The translations under genes were made by a program, and so were the position numbers. A stretch of 8,290 nucleotides of DNA from Candidatus Poribacteria bacterium (GTDB lineage: Bacteria; Poribacteria; WGA-4E; WGA-3G): the NCBI GenBank assembly GCA_007571355.1, contig RKRO01000224.1:1-8290 (forward strand), in the 5' to 3' direction. Shown piece after piece: positions 6,919-8,290 of this stretch (position 1 is the first letter of the stretch; each line of letters starts with the position of its first letter). The notes under the pieces were generated by a model that saw only the letters and a list, made by a program, of their open reading frames with translations, had not been told where the DNA came from and searched no databases.

Positions 6919-6942
6919 CCCCTGCTTGCGGGGTGGGTTTTT
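6919..6942 (+). terminator. Possible intrinsic terminator or attenuator hairpin
   Basis: CCCC (6919-6922) and GGGG (6930-6933) form a short stem with a TGCTTGC loop, followed by TGGG and five T (6938-6942). The stem is short and the T run is offset, so it is weak as a simple terminator. The same strand (6920-6933) makes a longer 13-base-pair match with 6828-6842. It stands about 165 bases after the predicted transcription start and 120 bases before the next gene. Confidence 0.33.
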
Positions 6943-7004
6943 GCTGGGGTGTTTCTTCGAGGAGAGTATCTTCATAAAAGTGTCCCATTAATTCTGATAT
7001 CCAC

Positions 7005-7010
7005 TATAAT
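7005..7010 (+). promoter_or_regulatory. Possible second -10 box nearer the DUF3500 gene
   Basis: A perfect TATAAT lies 55 bases before the ATG in an AT-rich stretch, but no recognisable -35 hexamer stands 16-18 bases upstream. It may be an activator-dependent promoter or simply AT-rich sequence. Confidence 0.25.
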
Positions 7011-7051
7011 ATTGAAACTTGCTTAAGTTTTCATTTACAAATTACCCTAAC

Positions 7052-7058
7052 AGGGAGG
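7052..7058 (+). promoter_or_regulatory. Strong ribosome binding site of the DUF3500 gene
   Basis: AGGGAGG ends six bases before the ATG at 7065. It fixes the start of the gene and is the clearest Shine-Dalgarno match in the window. Confidence 0.8.
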
Positions 7059-7064
7059 ATTTTC

Positions 7065-8290
7065 ATGTCACACAAAACTTTACCTACGTTTATTGTGTTG
7101 GTTACACTCGGTATCGTAGGATTGACACTCAATACTCTCGATACTTCATCCGCTGAAAAAGAAAAAGCAGAATCTATTGCTGAAATCTCTACAAAACCCG
7201 CAATTATAGCACTCGCTACAACTATGGGAAATTTTCGAGAGGCGTTAAGCAGTGAATTACTTGCCGCTGCATCCTTTCCGCTTGGAGATGTGGAATTCTA
7301 CTCATGGAGCAATTTCCCAGCCAGCAGGGGCAATCGAGGCGGAATCAGATTTAGTGAATTGTCTGCCGCACAAATGACACTCTTCTACGAAGTACTGAAT
7401 GCCTTTCTGAGTGATGACGGCTATACGAAAGTCTCTCTCATTACAAAAGACGTTGAAACGCACCTCAACGGTATCAATCCCCGGATGTGGAGTACGGATT
7501 ACTACCATATTGCCTTATTTGGCAATCCGGAGACAGATGGATCATGGGGGTTTCAGTTGGATGGACATCATTTGGCAATCAACTTTTTAGTACATGGCGA
7601 TGAGGTATCTATCGTTCCCGCCTTCATCGGTTCTGAACCGGCAACCGTCAATGGTATTGCGGTTCTTGGCGATGAGAGGAAACTCGCCTTTGCCTTGCTG
7701 GAGAGTCTTGATGCTTCTCAAAAAGAGAAAACTATTCAAACCGGTAGCCGCGGGATCCAATTGGGGGCCGGACGCGGCGGCACAGATTCCTACCAGAATT
7801 ACGACTACTCCGATTTTGTGGGGGTCGGTTTGAAGGCTTCAGAGATGAACGATACGCAAAAAGAGAATCTTCGGAACCTAATGAAAACATACGTCTACAA
7901 CCTTGAAACCAAGTTTGCGGATGTCTGGATGGCAGATGTAGATGCCGGACTTGATGATACCTATTTCGTCTGGATAGGCGGCACGACACCAAACGACGCG
8001 GTTTACTATCGCGTTTTCAATCCGGCTGTCTGGATTGAATATAACAATGAAGGCGGTGTTGGGACTGGACGGGGACGTGGAGGCAGAGGCGGACGTGATA
8101 GAGGCCCCCGCACTGGTAGAGATGACGGCGGACCTCGTGGCGCGCAAGAGGACGGTTCCCGCGGTGGGAATTTAGATCATATCCATACGATTACCCGCGC
8201 TCCCAATGGAAAGGACTATGGCATCTTTGCCTTGAATCACGGGCCCAAGACGCTCTTGGAACACTACGCATTTGAAGACCATCACAGGAT
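7065..8290 (+). CDS. Secreted DUF3500 protein with RGG-like insertion (3' end outside window)
   Basis: Reads open from ATG 7065 to the window edge (408 codons plus two bases). The N-terminus has a short polar region and a hydrophobic core (about 10-23), with TSSA (27-30) as a likely cleavage site, so the product is probably exported. It matches DUF3500 by GSWGFQLDGHHLAINFLVHGD (159-179), AFIGSEPATVNG (186-197), ETKFADVWMADVDA (281-294), YYRVFNPAVWIEY (314-326) and DHIHTITRAPNGKDYG (371-386). The histidines at 168, 169, 372 and 374 are candidate metal or active-site residues. The family has no established reaction. Between the last two blocks, residues 333-368 form a Gly/Arg-rich low-complexity insertion (GRGRGGRGGRDRG and onward) that I do not remember as usual for the family. 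Family members I recall end soon after a final HY...HH motif, seen here at 400-407, so probably only a few codons are missing. It is preceded by its own long leader and is not in the phosphatase operon. Confidence 0.85.
   Translation, partial: MSHKTLPTFIVLVTLGIVGLTLNTLDTSSAEKEKAESIAEISTKPAIIALATTMGNFREALSSELLAAASFPLGDVEFYSWSNFPASRGNRGGIRFSELSAAQMTLFYEVLNAFLSDDGYTKVSLITKDVETHLNGINPRMWSTDYYHIALFGNPETDGSWGFQLDGHHLAINFLVHGDEVSIVPAFIGSEPATVNGIAVLGDERKLAFALLESLDASQKEKTIQTGSRGIQLGAGRGGTDSYQNYDYSDFVGVGLKASEMNDTQKENLRNLMKTYVYNLETKFADVWMADVDAGLDDTYFVWIGGTTPNDAVYYRVFNPAVWIEYNNEGGVGTGRGRGGRGGRDRGPRTGRDDGGPRGAQEDGSRGGNLDHIHTITRAPNGKDYGIFALNHGPKTLLEHYAFEDHHR

Larger units (their letters stand above)
6688..7064. 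other. 377-base non-coding region between phosphatase and DUF3500 genes
   Basis: No convincing protein gene lies here on either strand. In order it holds a near-consensus promoter (6742-6769), a GC-rich structured stretch with several inverted repeats (6779-6937) enclosing a 21-codon ORF (6850-6915), a terminator-like hairpin with a T run (to 6942), an AT-rich stretch with a second TATAAT (7005-7010), an imperfect AT-rich inverted repeat (GAAACTT 7014-7020 / AAGTTTTC 7025-7032), and a strong ribosome site. Two overlapping minus-strand frames here mostly translate the GC-rich repeat and are not believed. Confidence 0.75.

Noticed and set aside
6603..6975. Two minus-strand frames (84 and 63 codons) in and near the 6688-7064 region
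   Set aside because: They run through the GC-rich inverted repeats and the phosphatase 3' end, overlap each other in different frames, and have no ribosome site or recognisable domain.
1..8290. CRISPR array, tRNA, rRNA or insertion sequence
   Set aside because: No regularly spaced direct repeats, cloverleaf-like stretches, rRNA-like blocks, transposase motifs or flanking target duplications were seen on reading both strands.

Overview
The window looks like a bacterial chromosome segment from an uncultured, Gram-negative-type lineage. Candidatus Poribacteria (sponge-associated or marine) is my best guess. The guess rests on recall of that group's gene content (DUF3500 proteins, large 7TM-SpoIIE phosphatases) and of its intergenic GGCGAGGTTTCC-type repeats. 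It is inference and nothing here proves it. Base composition is moderate, coding is dense, and no transposase, tRNA, rRNA or CRISPR array is visible.

Layout. (1) Positions 1-236 hold the 3' end of an unrecognised plus-strand gene, whose readable frame is cut by stops and has no start codon. (2) Positions 247-3850 hold a compact three-gene minus-strand operon, in transcription order: a DUF488 protein (3850-3296), a second DUF488 protein (3284-2796), and a RecQ-family helicase (2799-247). The helicase carries an extra N-terminal domain of the dual-OB type and starts at a GTG overlapping the stop of the gene before it. (3) Positions 3851-4053 are a divergent promoter region with a small palindromic repeat. 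(4) Positions 4054-6687 hold a two-gene plus-strand operon: a GNAT acetyltransferase whose stop codon abuts the ATG of a membrane PP2C/SpoIIE phosphatase. The phosphatase has a signal peptide, a periplasmic jelly-roll-like sensor, seven membrane helices, a coiled coil and the catalytic domain. (5) Positions 6688-7064 are a 377-base non-coding stretch with a near-consensus promoter and several mutually exclusive inverted repeats around a 21-codon ORF. The layout resembles a transcription attenuator or a small RNA gene. (6) Position 7065 to the window end is a secreted DUF3500 protein with an arginine/glycine-rich (RGG-like) insertion, cut by the window edge.

How the genes may work together. 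The minus-strand operon reads as a DNA-repair or genome-defence unit: the helicase is well defined, and the two DUF488 proteins keep the same Cys/Glu/Cys-His-Arg signature but have no known reaction. The GNAT-phosphatase pair looks like a sensory unit in which a periplasmic signal controls a serine/threonine phosphatase in the cytoplasm. No anti-sigma factor or STAS-domain partner is in the window. The best candidates for something undescribed are the dual-OB RecQ plus paired DUF488 operon, the leader region before the DUF3500 gene, and the RGG-like insertion in that protein.
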